Below are positions 21,901-34,174 of a stretch of DNA of 64,000 nucleotides, piece after piece. The stretch is from Stentor coeruleus (Eukaryota > Ciliophora > Heterotrichea > Heterotrichida > Stentoridae). Position numbers and translations under genes: made by a program. The notes beneath the pieces are model-generated. The model had not been told where the DNA came from. It searched no databases and saw only the letters and a program-made list of their open reading frames with translations. The stretch spans positions 1 through 64,000 of the forward strand of contig MPUH01000071.1 in assembly GCA_001970955.1 (NCBI GenBank), written 5' to 3'. The number at the start of each line of letters is the position of its first letter. Within the stretch, counting starts at the first letter, position 1.

Positions 21901-24900
21901 TAAGTCTAGTCCCATAATAAATATTAGTTATAAGTAACTGAGTAACTTCATTATCAGCAAGTCTTCGTGTTTCAGATAAGAATCTTAGGATAATAAAAAT
22001 CTGATAGTTTTGAGGGGTGGTTAAAGTAGGAAAATATTTAAGAATATCCATAGTAAATTCATAATAACCGATATCTGTAAGATCTGCTGAATATAAAGTA
22101 TTTGGAGATTTTGTTTGAACATCATAAAAGTTGTCTAAGGATCTTGTGCAGTTTTCTAAGCTTATTGAACCAATTGGAGATTTATAACCTGATGGACAGG
22201 ATATTGCGGAAGTAACACCTTCTGGGCAATAATTGTTTTCTGAACAAATTTCACCTATTTCACATGTTAAAGGGTTTGAGCATTCATCTACAACATCTGC
22301 TCCTGTTGCAATATAGCATAATCTTCCTGCTGGACATTTGTACAATTTAGATTCTTCTTCACTTTTTGTCCCTTCTAAACAGTAATATCCTGCTAAGCAT
22401 GGGTTATCATTTTTTCTATCACTGCTTGTACCAGCTGGGCAATAATATCCTGCTGGGCATTTTGGTGCATAAGTATCATTATCAGCTCCACTTACAGTGC
22501 AATAAACACCAGCCATACACAGTGTGCAATTATTTTCACTTATTGACCCTGTTTTATTATTATAAGTTCCAATTGGACATTCTATACAATCTTCAGGAAT
22601 AAGTCCACTAGGTCGATACTTTCCTGGATTACAAATTATAGGTGTATCCATCCCTTCATATATACACTCATAACCAGCAGGGCAATTAATACATTCAGTC
22701 TGTGCTTCTTTATCATTATAAGTTCCAATACTACAGTTTTGGGCTGAATTTGGGTCATCTAAACTATAAACTCCATTTGTATTCCCACCAACACAAAACG
22801 TACCCTTTAAACAAGGCCATGGTTTTTTATCATGTTCAGCATTAATATCTGATGTATTCGTCCCAACAAGACAATAATAAGCTTCTGGACAAGGATATTT
22901 CTGATTATCAATACAATAATATCCTGCAGGACATGGTGATGGGTTTATCATCCCAGTTTGTGTACATAAATTACCTGGAGTACAAGATTTACATTCATAT
23001 TGTCCAGGATTATCCTGATAATAACCTACTGAACATTCTCTAGGAATACTAACTTTTTCAAGACAATAATGCCCACGAGGACATTGCTGTGGAGAATCTG
23101 GATTTGTTTCTCCTTCTGGAAGGTCGGGTAATTTTATATCAATAGCTGTTGCATTATCCCATATACCTTCAACAGCACAGTAATAACTTGCTGGACAAGG
23201 ATCTGCACTGGTCATTTTTATTTTGGGGCAATAGTATGATTTTTCACATATTGTACATGTTACTGTTCCTGATGATGAAGCATATGCACCAGGTTGACAA
23301 TCATTACAATATGATTTACCTCTTTGGTTTTGATATGTACCCATTGTACAGTCGGTACCTGTTGTTTTACCTTTTTCACAGTACTGGCCTTTTTCGCATT
23401 CGATTTTACTTTTTGGTCCTACAGTTTGAGCCCAAGGACAATAGTATCCTTCAGGGCATTCTTTACATTCAGTTTTCTTAAATTCGTCCTGATAATAACC
23501 TTTTGGACATATTATAGGTAAAGTTAGTAATGTTCCAAAACAATAATATCCAGGTGCACATTCACATTTTCCATTTACACATTTAGTTTTATCTGGAATA
23601 TAATCTTTATAATCATCTTTAATTTCTGTTTTTGGTCCTATACAAAAATACCCATCTTCACAGTCAACAATACCATCTGGATTTGAAGACCCAGCTGGGC
23701 AATATTTTCCAAAATTGCAATTATGTGGTGCATAAAAGTCTTTATCATCATTTTCTTTTTTATATATCCCATAAATACAATAATAAAATTCAGGGCATAA
23801 ATATGCAGAACCAACTGTATCGCCTGTAATTGTACTAGTTCCTCTTTCACAATATAATCCTTTAGGACATGGCTGACTTCTTTTGATTGTTTTATTTGTT
23901 TCACATATAAACCCTGAATCACAAAGTTCATATATTTCCATACCACGACAAAAACATTGAGTTCCAGAAGGGCAAACTTTACATGAACTTTGACCTTTTT
24001 CATCTTGATAATATCCTAGATCACAAGGTTTTGGTGAATAAAAATAGTCGTATTCTGTTTTAAAATCTACATCACAATAATAACCTGCTGGGCAGTTTTC
24101 ACAATTTCCATTTAAAATATATTGGCCTAAAGAACATAAACCTGTTAAGGATAATTTTAAAGGATGACCATAATATGAAAATCCTTTGTTTAAAGATATA
24201 GTAATATCTATTGATGATAAAGATGTGGATTGGGGAGGGACAAGTAAGGATACTATATTTGAGCAGGGATTTTTGCTTTTAATATAATTGTTTCCAACTT
24301 TGAATATTATGTTTTTTTCAATGCAATCTCCTGTAAATTTATATTTAACAGTAACATTATGTCTTCCATGCGAACTCATTTTCAACTCATATTCAGAACT
24401 GATTTCTAAATCTTCAACAGCTCTAAAATTATAAGAACTACAATATGAAAAGCAGCAAAAACTCAGCTCATGCTCCCCACTTGCAATTCTAGGTATCCTA
24501 CATTCACTAAAATTCCTACTAATATAATTAAAAATCCCTGTAGTTCCTGAAACACTACAAGTACATCCTTCCATTAAAAAATCCATCACAATAGGTAACC
24601 TAAAATAATCCTCTTCATCAAGTACAGCATAAAACAAACTTGGTTCTGGAACAGCAACATTAAATGCCCTACTTTTATAATGAACAAATTTAATCACATA
24701 TCCAGGACTATACATATTTAAATCCTTTCTTTTAACAACCACAAGATTTTCATCTAAATCAAAATCAGGAGGAGGTAATTTACATACAATCTCAGTCTCA
24801 TTTGAAATTATAACATCACAATACTTATTCCCTACTAAAACTTCACATGAACTTCCGAAATTCCTCCCTTTAATAGTAATTTCAATATACACACCTACAT

Positions 24901-27900
24901 ATAAATATTCACATGTTAATATTGAGTCTATAAAACTACAGTTTTTACTAGTCACACTTTGTATACTTGGCCATTTTCTACAGTTATTATTTTGACATGC
25001 AATAATTTTTAAACTATCTGATCCATCAAAATTTGATGCTGTGAAATTTACTACTTCATATAATTTCCCAGGTGGAGGATTCCATTCAAAAGTTGTGTCA
25101 TTAAGTTTTTTGAAGTATGTTGAGTTTGAAGAAATTTCTGATAAGTCACCTGTGTATTCGATAGTTATTGAACAAGGTGGGATTTCACATAAGAAATTGT
25201 TTTTATTTAAGATTTTAGGGGAATCGGTTGAATTGGTAAAGTTTACGGTAACTGTGCATGTTGAAGTTTTGGAAGTATCTGAGATTGTTACTGAAAATTT
25301 ATCTGATGAAGGACGCTTGACTGAGTTCCAGTAAAGATAACCATGGGGGAATAACTGAAGACCTGGAAAGCTATCAAGAGTAGCAGTTAAGGATATATTA
25401 CCAAGATAGTGATCTCTTAGTACCCAGTTATAGGATAATTGAGTTTGGATTTTTTCTTTATAAACTGCGTCAATCTTTAAATCAACACATGTTGGAGGTG
25501 GGCTTTGAGAATTAATCGGGGCAAGTATAAAACTATAATCCACTTTATTCAAAGACTTTTTCCCAGTACAAGTTAAAGTTACCAAGTTTGAATCTGAAGC
25601 ATCAACAGGTGGTGTATAACTCAAAACCAAATCATTAAAAGAAAAAGATTCTCCAATCGTCTTTTCTATAGTCACATCTTCTAAAGGACTATAGCATTTC
25701 ACATCTAAAAACCAAAGACTATTAGAAAACCCTTCCCTTTTATTTATAGATAAAGGTATAGTATCATAAAACTGAGGATACAAACTTTTATTTATAATAA
25801 ATAAACTAAAAGTCGAAGATGATGAATCTGCAGTATAAAATCCATCAACAAGATCAATTTTAATTGTAATATCAATATCTTGGCTTGGGTTATTCCATGT
25901 AACAATTCCATATTGTGAGTCGATTTTAATATCTTTAATATTAGATTCAATATAAAATGTTAGCATGGTTATATTGAAATAATTCATGTTTTCTAAACTA
26001 GCTTGAGCTCTAAAATTGATTCCATATTCCATTTGTGTTGTATTAAGAGTGATTATTAGTTTTGGCTGTGGGACTATAGTAAAAGTGAAATTTTCTGGAC
26101 AGGTATTATGAATATTTGTCATACTAATTATTATTGTTTTTTGTTTACCTATATCAAGTGATGTTGTTTGCCATGATAATGTATTATCTGATAATACCAT
26201 ACTTGATGGACCTAAAAGTAAAGTAAATAAAATACTCTCTTTATCAGGATCAGTGCATATGGTATTTAGATTTAAAGAGAAATTTTCTAATTCATATAAA
26301 GGTCTTTTGATTTGTTTTGAATCACATGATGGTAGGGAATTTGCTAAGATATTAATAGTAAAAATCCTTTCGGTATATGAAGAATCTGGGTCTGTATATT
26401 TTATTGTTATGTATGAATAAACTGATGATATTAAAGGAGTCCATGTAATTGTGCCTTTGTTTAGGGTAATGCTCTCGTTTGTTGAAGCTGAAACTATGAT
26501 TCCTTCAAAAGATTCTGATGGGTAGATAAGAAGCCCATCTGTTATAGTAAAACTTCTAGTCCATAAGCATTTGTAATAAGCAGTGTAAACTGTTTCTGTT
26601 GTAGATGATGTTAAGTCAGAGATTTCAGGAATATAATTAGGAGTGAAGTAAAATGGGAAAGTATAAGTCATACCTTGTAAAGAATCAGTTGCCTTAAAAA
26701 TTATATAACTTGATGGTGTTAATACTGGAGATGTTAAAGAAGTTCGAATCCAATAGACAATATCATTATCATCAACTTTGATTGTATTATCAGTTGGATA
26801 CAACAATTCATATAAAACTTGATTTGTTCCAAAAACTTCATTTAACGATTTATCTAAAAAACAACTATCAGCATAACGACTCGAAGGTAAAGTGCAATTT
26901 ATATATTTTTTATCAATTCTCTTTGAATCCACATCAGGTAAAAGATGTGGTAAAACCATAACACTAGTACTTTTCACATCTAAATAACCCTTACAACTAA
27001 CCCCAGGATCTTTATCTTCAGCTTTAATCAAAAACTCCACAGTTTGATTAGAATAATCTTGTGATGGTGTCCATATAATAAACCCATTTTCATCTAAATA
27101 CATCTCAGAAGGACTGTTTTCAAGCCAAAGTCCAACAAGTTCAGAAACCGCTAAACTTACTCCATTCTTCTTAACAGTAACTCTAATAATTGTTTTAACT
27201 TCAGCATATACAAGAACACTAGTATCAACTTCTATTTGTAAAATATATTCACATAAAAGTTTATATGTTTTTTCTTTAGAAAACTCACCAGAACTAGCTG
27301 TTATTGTGAAATAATATTCTGAATACTCAGGAGTAAAAATTATAGTCAAGTTATTTAGAAAAGTTGCATTTGTTGATATAGAATGATGTAAATAATCAGG
27401 GTTATAAAATAAAATGTCTATATAAAAATTACAGTTTGATAAATCAATTGTATTTAAAGTTTGGATAAAACAAGTTACGGGGATATCGAGGAATGTTGGG
27501 AAATGAGATGGATAGACAAATAGGTTTATGAAATAAATTGAGTTGAAGTTTGAGTTCCAGATTGTCACGGGGGTTAGGAGGTTATAAACAGTTTCAGTGA
27601 AGAAACCAGTGAGGATTATTTTAGAATCAGATAAAGTCATTGAAAATAAACTTGAGTCATATTCAATAGTACTACTTTCAAAATTTTCTGCTTCTAAAGT
27701 TATAATGCTTTGAATGTTAGTGTATATTAGCATGCATTTAGTGTCGAATTCCTTAAAAAATGGCACTTTTGCGACTATTAACTCTAGCATAAATTCTATA
27801 TTATCATATCTTGGATCTTTAATTATTATACTAACATTTGCATCTTCTTTAGGATTAGCCCAGTTTATAGCTCCATTACATTCTTCAATTGTTAAAAAGT

Positions 27901-30262
27901 TGGATTCTGTATAATAACATGCATGGANGTTTATAGCTCCATTACATTCTTCAATTGTTAAAAAGTTGGATTCTGTATAATAACATGCATGGAGAAGTTC
28001 AGGAAGTTCATAATTCCAATCAGTATCATATTCTAATAATATAGTAATGTTATCAACTGTAAATTTATTTTCACATATATAAGCAAAGACCATATACCCA
28101 TAATTTTGTGACTTGCTTACAGAAAGGGCATAATAAGTGTTATTTTCTGCAAAGCCAGTTATTTCAAAGTTCTCTATATCCAAACTTCCAGTTATGCTAA
28201 TATCATAGTCTGATAAATCAGAAATGCCTACTAATACAATTGGTATATTAAGTATTTTATTACAAATATAGTATTTAGTTGGGCTAAGATTTATTTGTAT
28301 TTGTGATAATGTTATTGTAGTTATGTCTTTAATCATAGTACCATTTGTTAAAGAAGTTATATCAATAGTATGTTTTTTCGATCCTGTATCATTAGGAATC
28401 CAATATGCATAAATATCAGAAAAAAATAATGTATTTGATTCAAAAGTATAATCACCACTAATAATACTGAAAAAACATAGTCTATTAAGTAAACATGCTG
28501 GAATAGTCCCTAATACTTCTGGTACTTCAATAACAAAAATATTAATAGTTTTTACTACTAATTCAAACCCATCCTAAATATATTTTACATTCAATGTAAT
28601 ACTAAAACTCTTTGTTTGTAAAATATTCCCACAGTTATAAATCAAATAACCATCATTGGTAATTTCAAGGTCAGTACTTGTAAAAATCACTTCATCTTGA
28701 TTTTTATCATAATAATTAAGTTTATAATAAATATTTGTCCCTTTCCAACATGTAATATTTTCTAATGATGTATATTCAGGTAATATATTTGTATGAAATA
28801 TAGGTGTACAACTTGTCATTTTCCCCCCAATATTTGTAACATTAACTATAACATTAGTTCTATCAATTAAAGGCACATATAAAATTGCTTCATTTTCTTT
28901 AACATCAACTAATCCAATATCACTTATAACATCATGTAAACTATAACTTGTATACAAATCATCAATAATCACAATTTTAATTTGAACAATACTTATATCA
29001 TAAACTTTTTCTGTATCGCATATAACTTCCAAATTGCAATCATCCACAATTTCTAAATTAAAAAAAGTTTCAAACTTCTCATCAAATGCTGTAAGTTCAA
29101 GATTACAATTCAAGCTTTTTGCATTAGGCATAGTTACTATAAGCCCATCAATATAAATTTCATAAAAAAAATCACAGTTCAAAAATTTAAGCTGGATATC
29201 GGTTAAATATTCAAGTTCACCAATAGGAAGTTTAGCAGTGTATTTTAGGTTAGAAATTGCTTTTAAATATTCGCCATAAAATCCAAATTGTAAAAGTGTT
29301 ATGTTATAAGTGTCAAATGAACTGTGATAATAATCTGATGAGTTATGGAAAATAAAAGAAAGAGGCTTGTTTAAGTAGTTTTCATTAAATTTTATATTGA
29401 GAATATCGTTTGAAAATAATAATGGGTCTGGAATACAGACAGGGTAATAGTTTGGGAAAGTAAAACTTTGTGGTGAGCTTTGAGGTGAAAAACCAATACT
29501 TGAATGAGTGTAAGATGGTTTAAATGGTTTAAGGCAAAAACTATCTAAACAAGTGAAATCTGTCATTTTGTGAATCACGAAATCTTCTGTTGCGTTTATA
29601 AAGTCATAACTAAATAAAGGGTCTTCAAGATAATCTCCAAACATATGCAACTACATATAAAATACCTTCATAATAAACTGTTCTCCAATATTAACAGTAA
29701 AATCGCTAATCAGTCCATATTTGAAAAATAAACTTCTATCATCAACTGGTTTATCAAAAAATCTTAAACCACTTATATACCCTGCTTCACCATTTCCCCC
29801 AACAACAAAATAAGCATCCATCATAAATCCTGTCAAAAAAGCACTTTTATGATCTAAAACAGAAAAAAACATCTCAGTTTCCCCATAAAAAACTGTAAAC
29901 TCTAATTCTGAATATTTTCCTGACCTTAAAGTTAAGATAATAACATTCCATTTACCATCTAAAAAAGCTCCTTGTGTAGAAAAATCAGCATCAAGATTTC
30001 CCCATACTGATGAATAGCTATTCTCATCAATTGATATAGTACTCAAGCTTTTACTGTTAGATTTTAATTCTAGTATTTTATATAAGCTTCCAAGATTACT
30101 AGGTTGATAATAAAAAAATGCATAAGTTCCTTCGGTTGTGTCTGTATCAAGACCATATTCTGATAATTTTTGAGACTGAGAAACTTGAGATGAGATTTCA
30201 ATATTGATATAACTTGGGAAAATCTCAAAGCATAGTACTGATAAAGGTAATAGGAAAAACAT
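18968..30262 (-). CDS. Giant cysteine-rich multi-TM surface protein (GCC2/GCC3, TIG, cadherin-like)
   Basis: Coding path 30262-29666, 29650-28589, 28573-18968; about 3,732 residues after removing the 22-residue duplicate at the N at 27928. The order is: signal peptide (MFFLLPLSVLCFEIF); a LamG/concanavalin-like domain at about 30-190; a long extracellular stretch of beta-sandwich, cadherin-like repeats to about 1,700; an IPT/TIG domain at about 1,727-1,810 (ITIKGRNFGSSCEVLVG with paired cysteines); about a dozen GCC2/GCC3 ephrin-receptor-like Cys modules (CPAGYYC type) at about 2,000-2,650; a further beta region; then nine or ten membrane spans at about 3,090-3,560 and a 170-residue cytoplasmic tail. 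The plan resembles alveolate cysteine-repeat modular proteins (CRMPs), which in apicomplexans act in triggered secretion. That link is inference. Both introns join frames exactly. Confidence 0.85.
27863..27993. repeat. Contig-join duplication around N at 27928
   Basis: Bases 27863-27927 and 27929-27993 (65 bp) are identical on both sides of one N. Because 65+1 is a multiple of three, the frame stays open and 22 residues of the giant protein appear twice. These residues should not be counted as a real repeat. Confidence 0.92.
28574..28588 (-). other. 15-nt intron (giant gene intron 2)
   Basis: Reads GTAAAATATATTTAG on the coding strand, phase 0, ending in an in-frame TAG. Removal fuses two long open frames without a shift. 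Confidence 0.88.
29651..29665 (-). other. 15-nt intron (giant gene intron 1)
   Basis: Reads GTATTTTATATGTAG on the coding strand, phase 0, ending in an in-frame TAG. Removal links the signal-peptide exon to the ectodomain. Confidence 0.88.
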
Positions 30263-30278
30263 GATTATTTATATAAAT

Positions 30279-31181
30279 ATGGGATGTGGGAAGACTAAAA
30301 GTGTTAATAGTGTTATCAAACTTAACTATTACCCTGTGAAAAATGCTTATTTGATACATTATGCTAGAACTGGTGCCCCAGCTTTAGGGGTTTTTAATTT
30401 TAATTCGAAAATGTATAATAGCAAACCTTTAAGGGTTGAGAAGATTTACCCTGGGTGCAATTTTTGTTGGATTGATGATGAAAAAATTGTCTTTGGAGGA
30501 GGGGTTTATCAGCCAAGTAATGAAATACTTGATATGTATATCGTTAGCGTTTTAACAATGCAGGTTAGGAGGTTGCCTGATTTACTTTCAAGTCATGCTG
30601 ATTACTGTCTTGTCTACACAAATTCTTCCTTATATGCAATATCCGGCTATAATTATAAAAGCATGATGACCTCAGCTGTTGAAAAATGTTCCCTTTTCTC
30701 TCCATGGGAGTACTGTAAAAGCATTCAAGTCCCAAGAAGTTTTGCCTGCGCAATAGGATACTTAAAAGTAATCTATGTATTCGGTGGAAATACCGGATAT
30801 AGATCAGAAGCTATAACAAATTTAATAGAAGCTTATGACATAGAAAACAATTCCTGGTCTTTTCTTAATCTTGTTTTACCTTTGCCTCTTAACAAACTTG
30901 GTTTTACTTGGATTTCAGAATCAACAGTCTTATTTTTTGGAGGCGAGCATAAAACTGGGTTTAATTTTTATACTTTTGAACTTGATATGAGTCTTATGAA
31001 ATATACAGAAAAAGATAATCTTCCAATTAGAAAAGAAGGGTGGCTTTTTGTATTTGAAGGAAAGTGTTATCAGAATAATGTTTATGCTATTGAGAGTGAT
31101 TTTGAACAAGTTGTAGTAAGAGAAAATAATATATGGAGAGTGCAGAAATTGAAACCTGATTTTATAATGAATAGAAAGTAA
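30279..31181 (+). CDS. Kelch-repeat protein with MGCGK acylation signal
   Basis: 300 residues from the ATG at 30279. A further ATG at 30261 is in frame but overlaps the start codon of the giant gene on the other strand, and it would bury the MGCGK motif, so 30279 is preferred. Glycine 2 and cysteine 3 followed by lysines fit N-myristoylation plus palmitoylation. The rest is Kelch-like: IVFGGGVYQPSNEI, VIYVFGGNTGYRSEAI, ENNSWSFLN and TVLFFGGEHKTGFN mark blades. About five blades are visible. Likely a membrane-anchored protein-binding propeller; partner unknown. Starts 16 bp from the start of the giant gene, so their promoters must overlap coding DNA. Confidence 0.78.
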   Translation: MGCGKTKSVNSVIKLNYYPVKNAYLIHYARTGAPALGVFNFNSKMYNSKPLRVEKIYPGCNFCWIDDEKIVFGGGVYQPSNEILDMYIVSVLTMQVRRLPDLLSSHADYCLVYTNSSLYAISGYNYKSMMTSAVEKCSLFSPWEYCKSIQVPRSFACAIGYLKVIYVFGGNTGYRSEAITNLIEAYDIENNSWSFLNLVLPLPLNKLGFTWISESTVLFFGGEHKTGFNFYTFELDMSLMKYTEKDNLPIRKEGWLFVFEGKCYQNNVYAIESDFEQVVVRENNIWRVQKLKPDFIMNRK

Positions 31182-31407
31182 TATAATTATTTTATCTAAT
31201 AAACTAATAAAAACATCACATAAAATACAAAAATAAAACTTTATTTCCTTAACAAAATCCTAAATCCTCCCACCCAAAATTATCATAATTTTAAAAAATC
31301 TAATCCATAATCACTAAAATCATATCTAAATTAAATCCAAAACCCCTTTAAATTCATATAAAAAAAGCCTATTCTCTTCATATAAAGCGCTATTTATACT
31401 AATCCTT
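31182..31407. terminator. Convergent 3' ends of Kelch gene and RPB8
   Basis: 226 bp between two stop codons that face each other. AT-rich with no open frame of note. It must hold both poly(A) sites; no specific signal can be assigned. Confidence 0.35.
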
Positions 31408-31857
31408 TTAATAAAGCTTCCTAAGCAACAAATACACTAAAGAGTCCGGCTCAAGTTGTGCTAACTCTGCAGGCTGCCCTGTAATAGTCATTAAAAGTCC
31501 TCCAAATGAAATATGCACCACTAACAAATTACGATCCATTGCATGTTTAAAAATCTTTCCATACATACAATAAGAGTACTTAGATAGTAAAGTGTTTGAT
31601 TGATTTTCATGGATATTATAGCTTCCTTTGTTCTCTGTACCATCTAAAGATAGAGATGAAGCAAGAAGAAGTGAGTGGTATTGGCCCACTTCAATTGGGT
31701 AAAGTTCACTATGGACATCTAAGGTAATTTGAACTTCATATAGTTGAGAACTACCTTCTATACGAGATACTCTTTGGAATATTTTCCCTTCTCTGTCAAC
31801 ACTGCTAACTCTGAAGGTATCTTCTAATAGAACTGCACTACCGCTTGCTTCTCCCAT
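31408..31857 (-). CDS. RPB8: RNA polymerase I/II/III shared subunit RPB8 (RPABC3)
   Basis: 149 residues, the usual length of RPB8 (human 150). Family features in order are an L-L-E-D-T-F-R-V-S start, D-R-E-G-K-I-F-Q-R-V-S-R-I, a T-L-D-V-H-S-E-L-Y-P-I segment, the YCMYGKIF block, and the ISFGGLLMTITG and DSLVYLLLRKLY ends. Human RPB8 has F-E-Y-V-M-Y-G-K-V-Y and Y-G-G-L-L-M-R-L-Q-G at these points. This is a common subunit of all three nuclear RNA polymerases, near the NTP-entry side. Intact, intron-free. The start is the first ATG. Confidence 0.95.
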   Translation of the reverse strand: MGEASGSAVLLEDTFRVSSVDREGKIFQRVSRIEGSSQLYEVQITLDVHSELYPIEVGQYHSLLLASSLSLDGTENKGSYNIHENQSNTLLSKYSYCMYGKIFKHAMDRNLLVVHISFGGLLMTITGQPAELAQLEPDSLVYLLLRKLY

Positions 31858-32283
31858 TATTTTTATAGTATGGTAAAATTGATAGTAATAAGAATTTGTT
31901 TTAGGGTTTTATAAATGAAGAATATAAAGATAGGCCAAGATGCTAGAATTTTATTGTTGTCGGATATGATAAAAATATTTTTTTTATTGATTATGAGATT
32001 TTGTAATTTTCAGGTCTTTGATTTTAGTATTAGCGCTGAAATTGTTATGATTATTTCAGATTTTATCTTTTATTGAATAACATAAGATCTTTAGTTTGTT
32101 ATAATTTACTATGCTTTCATCTTTAATTCATTAAATTTATTCTGCACTTAAACCATAATCTAATTTTTCCCCAAAACTTTCTCCCAATAATAAAAACCTT
32201 ATTTTCTCTTTCATTAACATCATAAAAATAATAATCCCCTTTTATATTTTTTACAACATCTATGAAATCTAAGATATTAATAA
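31858..32283. other. Intergenic, nothing recognised
   Basis: 426 bp between RPB8 and the next minus-strand gene. AT-rich with long T runs; no open frame, RNA gene or repeat seen. Confidence 0.5.
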
Positions 32284-32913
32284 CTACATATGCACTTCTT
32301 GTTTATCTTGTATTTGCGTCACAAAGTCAAATCCAGAAATACTCTGTTTCCTTGGAGGTAAATGCCCATCTATACTAGTTCTTCTAAAGAACTGAACTTT
32401 ATTCCACACACTAGCTTTATCTTTTTCCTTCAATTTCTTAGCATTAAATTCCTTTTCCACTTTTTTCTTTAGTTTATCCTTATTAAAATCCTGTACTTTA
32501 GCTCTATAAGTTTCTATAGAAATCCTTCTAGATATCTCATCAATTTTCATTTTCTGTATAAGATTACGTAAAATTATTGAGTCATAAACCCCAGATTCAA
32601 TTTCCCCTTGTTCTTTTACTTTTTCTATAATGTTGCTAGCTTTTTTCTTTAGCTTAGCTTTAAATATAGCCGTCAAGTCATCTTGCCACTTTTTCGCTTG
32701 GTTATTGATAGATTTTTTTTTCTCAATTGATTCTGGTGACAAACTTGTATTGTAATGATGTTTATTGATAAATTGTGATTTGTATTCTAGTACTTCTTTG
32801 TAATCATCAAGACTTTGTTTGATTTCTGATGCTTGTATTGGAATGTAAGATAAGTTATTACGAAGCTTTATCATATCTTGCCCTTCAAGTAGGGATATTT
32901 TAGCGGAAGTCAT
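32284..32913 (-). CDS. Lysine-rich helical protein, unknown
   Basis: 209 residues, mostly predicted helix and highly charged. Residues about 65-165 are lysine/glutamate-rich and could form a coiled coil (for example KKVEKEFNAKKLKEKDKA). The C terminus has a serine/arginine patch (RRTSIDGHLPPRKQSIS) that looks like a basophilic-kinase target. No membrane span, no signal peptide. The family is not recognised. A complete frame with an ATG start and Stentor-like codon use supports it as a real gene. Confidence 0.65.
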   Translation of the reverse strand: MTSAKISLLEGQDMIKLRNNLSYIPIQASEIKQSLDDYKEVLEYKSQFINKHHYNTSLSPESIEKKKSINNQAKKWQDDLTAIFKAKLKKKASNIIEKVKEQGEIESGVYDSIILRNLIQKMKIDEISRRISIETYRAKVQDFNKDKLKKKVEKEFNAKKLKEKDKASVWNKVQFFRRTSIDGHLPPRKQSISGFDFVTQIQDKQEVHM

Positions 32914-33368
32914 ATTGGAAATTATATCTTAGGATCCATTGTTATAGTTTTTTTTCTTCTGATTTTAAGAAGTGTAGGGATTTTTTTTTAGAGGGGTATG
33001 ATAGGTTTAGATATATTTAGCGGGTTTTCATAGGGAGAAATTTGTTAAGATAAGAAACGTTTATTTGTTGTAGGATTTTTTACAAGTTTTGGGTGAATTT
33101 TTAATTGTGGCATTTAGGGTGTGTGTTTTGATATTCGTGTTGATGTAATAAACCTAAATTTTATACATTCCACAATTCCAACATAACAACCCAATCACAG
33201 TCTTCATACTTAATAACAATTTTCAAAGATCCACAAAAAAATCATCTACCATTAAACCCAAAATCTATGAACTTTCAATAAAAAAACTCATTACTTTCAC
33301 TCTCCCTGCAAATTCGGTTCGCAAAATCTTTTCTATATCAAAATAAACCCTTTTTATTAACATATTAA
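32914..33368. promoter_or_regulatory. Divergent promoter region with GC-skew flip
   Basis: 455 bp between divergent starts. The plus strand is G-rich on the left (33001-33060: 15 G, 3 C by hand count) and C-rich on the right (33241-33300: 1 G, 15 C), with the change near 33145. Same behaviour as at 4035-4430 and 60059-60919. Confidence 0.5.
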
Positions 33369-33923
33369 ATGCCAGAAGTCTCAGGTAATCAATGTCTTTT
33401 CTTCATGTTTAGGAGTTGTACTTTGATGCTTATCATAGTAGGATTCGGTAACATAGCAGCAGGGATTTCAGTATGTATGCAAACAGATAATTTTACTTGG
33501 TACAACGGTAGTTATATATTTTTAGGTTTCTATCTAGTACTATTAGCAATATTTGGCCATACAACTCGTTCAGCTTTAGGTGGCTTGACTTGTTATCTTG
33601 GTTGTTTAACAGGAGCTTTTGCAGGAGAACTTGGATTTACTCTAGCTGTGATAATGTATACAAATTATGAACAATTACTTGGTGAAGAATATGCTAATGT
33701 TGTAAGATATACTATGCTTGGAGCTTGTATACTTATATTGATTTCTATTTGTATAGGATGGTGTTATAGAAGTAGTTTGAAAGATGCTCAGTTTTACAGG
33801 AATAATGATGATCTTTTAAACCCGAATAATGAGACAGGACCGGTTGAGAGGATTTCTATAAAAAGAGAAGAGATTGAAAAGAAATATAATATCACAAGAC
33901 ATCAATCTAATGAATCTAAGTAA
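33369..33923 (+). CDS. Four-TM membrane protein
   Basis: 184 residues with four hydrophobic spans: about 10-34 (FFMFRSCTLMLIIVGFGNIA), 47-66, 70-96 (LGGLTCYLGCLTGAFAGELG) and 113-132. Both ends are probably cytoplasmic, with a charged 50-residue tail. Topology resembles tetraspan/claudin-like proteins, but the loop between spans 1 and 2 is too short for a classical claudin or tetraspanin motif. No family assigned. The start is the first ATG in the favourable context CATATTAAATG. Confidence 0.7.
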   Translation: MPEVSGNQCLFFMFRSCTLMLIIVGFGNIAAGISVCMQTDNFTWYNGSYIFLGFYLVLLAIFGHTTRSALGGLTCYLGCLTGAFAGELGFTLAVIMYTNYEQLLGEEYANVVRYTMLGACILILISICIGWCYRSSLKDAQFYRNNDDLLNPNNETGPVERISIKREEIEKKYNITRHQSNESK

Positions 33924-34011
33924 TAAGAGTAAGTTAGAAAAATTATAATGTGATAAGTGAAAAAAATGTTTTGCTAATAAGCTTTTGCTATAAGCAAAAT
34001 TACTAACTTAA

Positions 34012-34138
34012 AGTTTTTATATTAAACTAAGTTTATAAACTAATTAAGCTTATTTATATCTTATTAAAATAATTTAGTTTTTATATTAAACTAAGTTTAT
34101 AAACTAATTAAGCTTATTTATATCTTATTAAAATAATT
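34012..34138. repeat. 64-bp tandem duplication
   Basis: Bases 34012-34074 and 34076-34138 are identical (63 bp) at a period of 64. No N lies between them. Situated in the space between two plus-strand genes, so it alters no protein. May be a true tandem duplication or a silent assembly overlap. Confidence 0.88.
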
Positions 34139-34174
34139 ATACATACTATCTTTAAATAAAATATTAAAACAAAG

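Noticed and set aside
27863-27993. A 22-residue internal repeat in the giant protein.
   Set aside because: Product of the N-flanked contig-join duplication.
30261-30278. Earlier ATG for the plus-strand Kelch protein.
   Set aside because: It would overlap the giant gene's start codon and bury the MGCGK acylation motif; kept only as an alternative.
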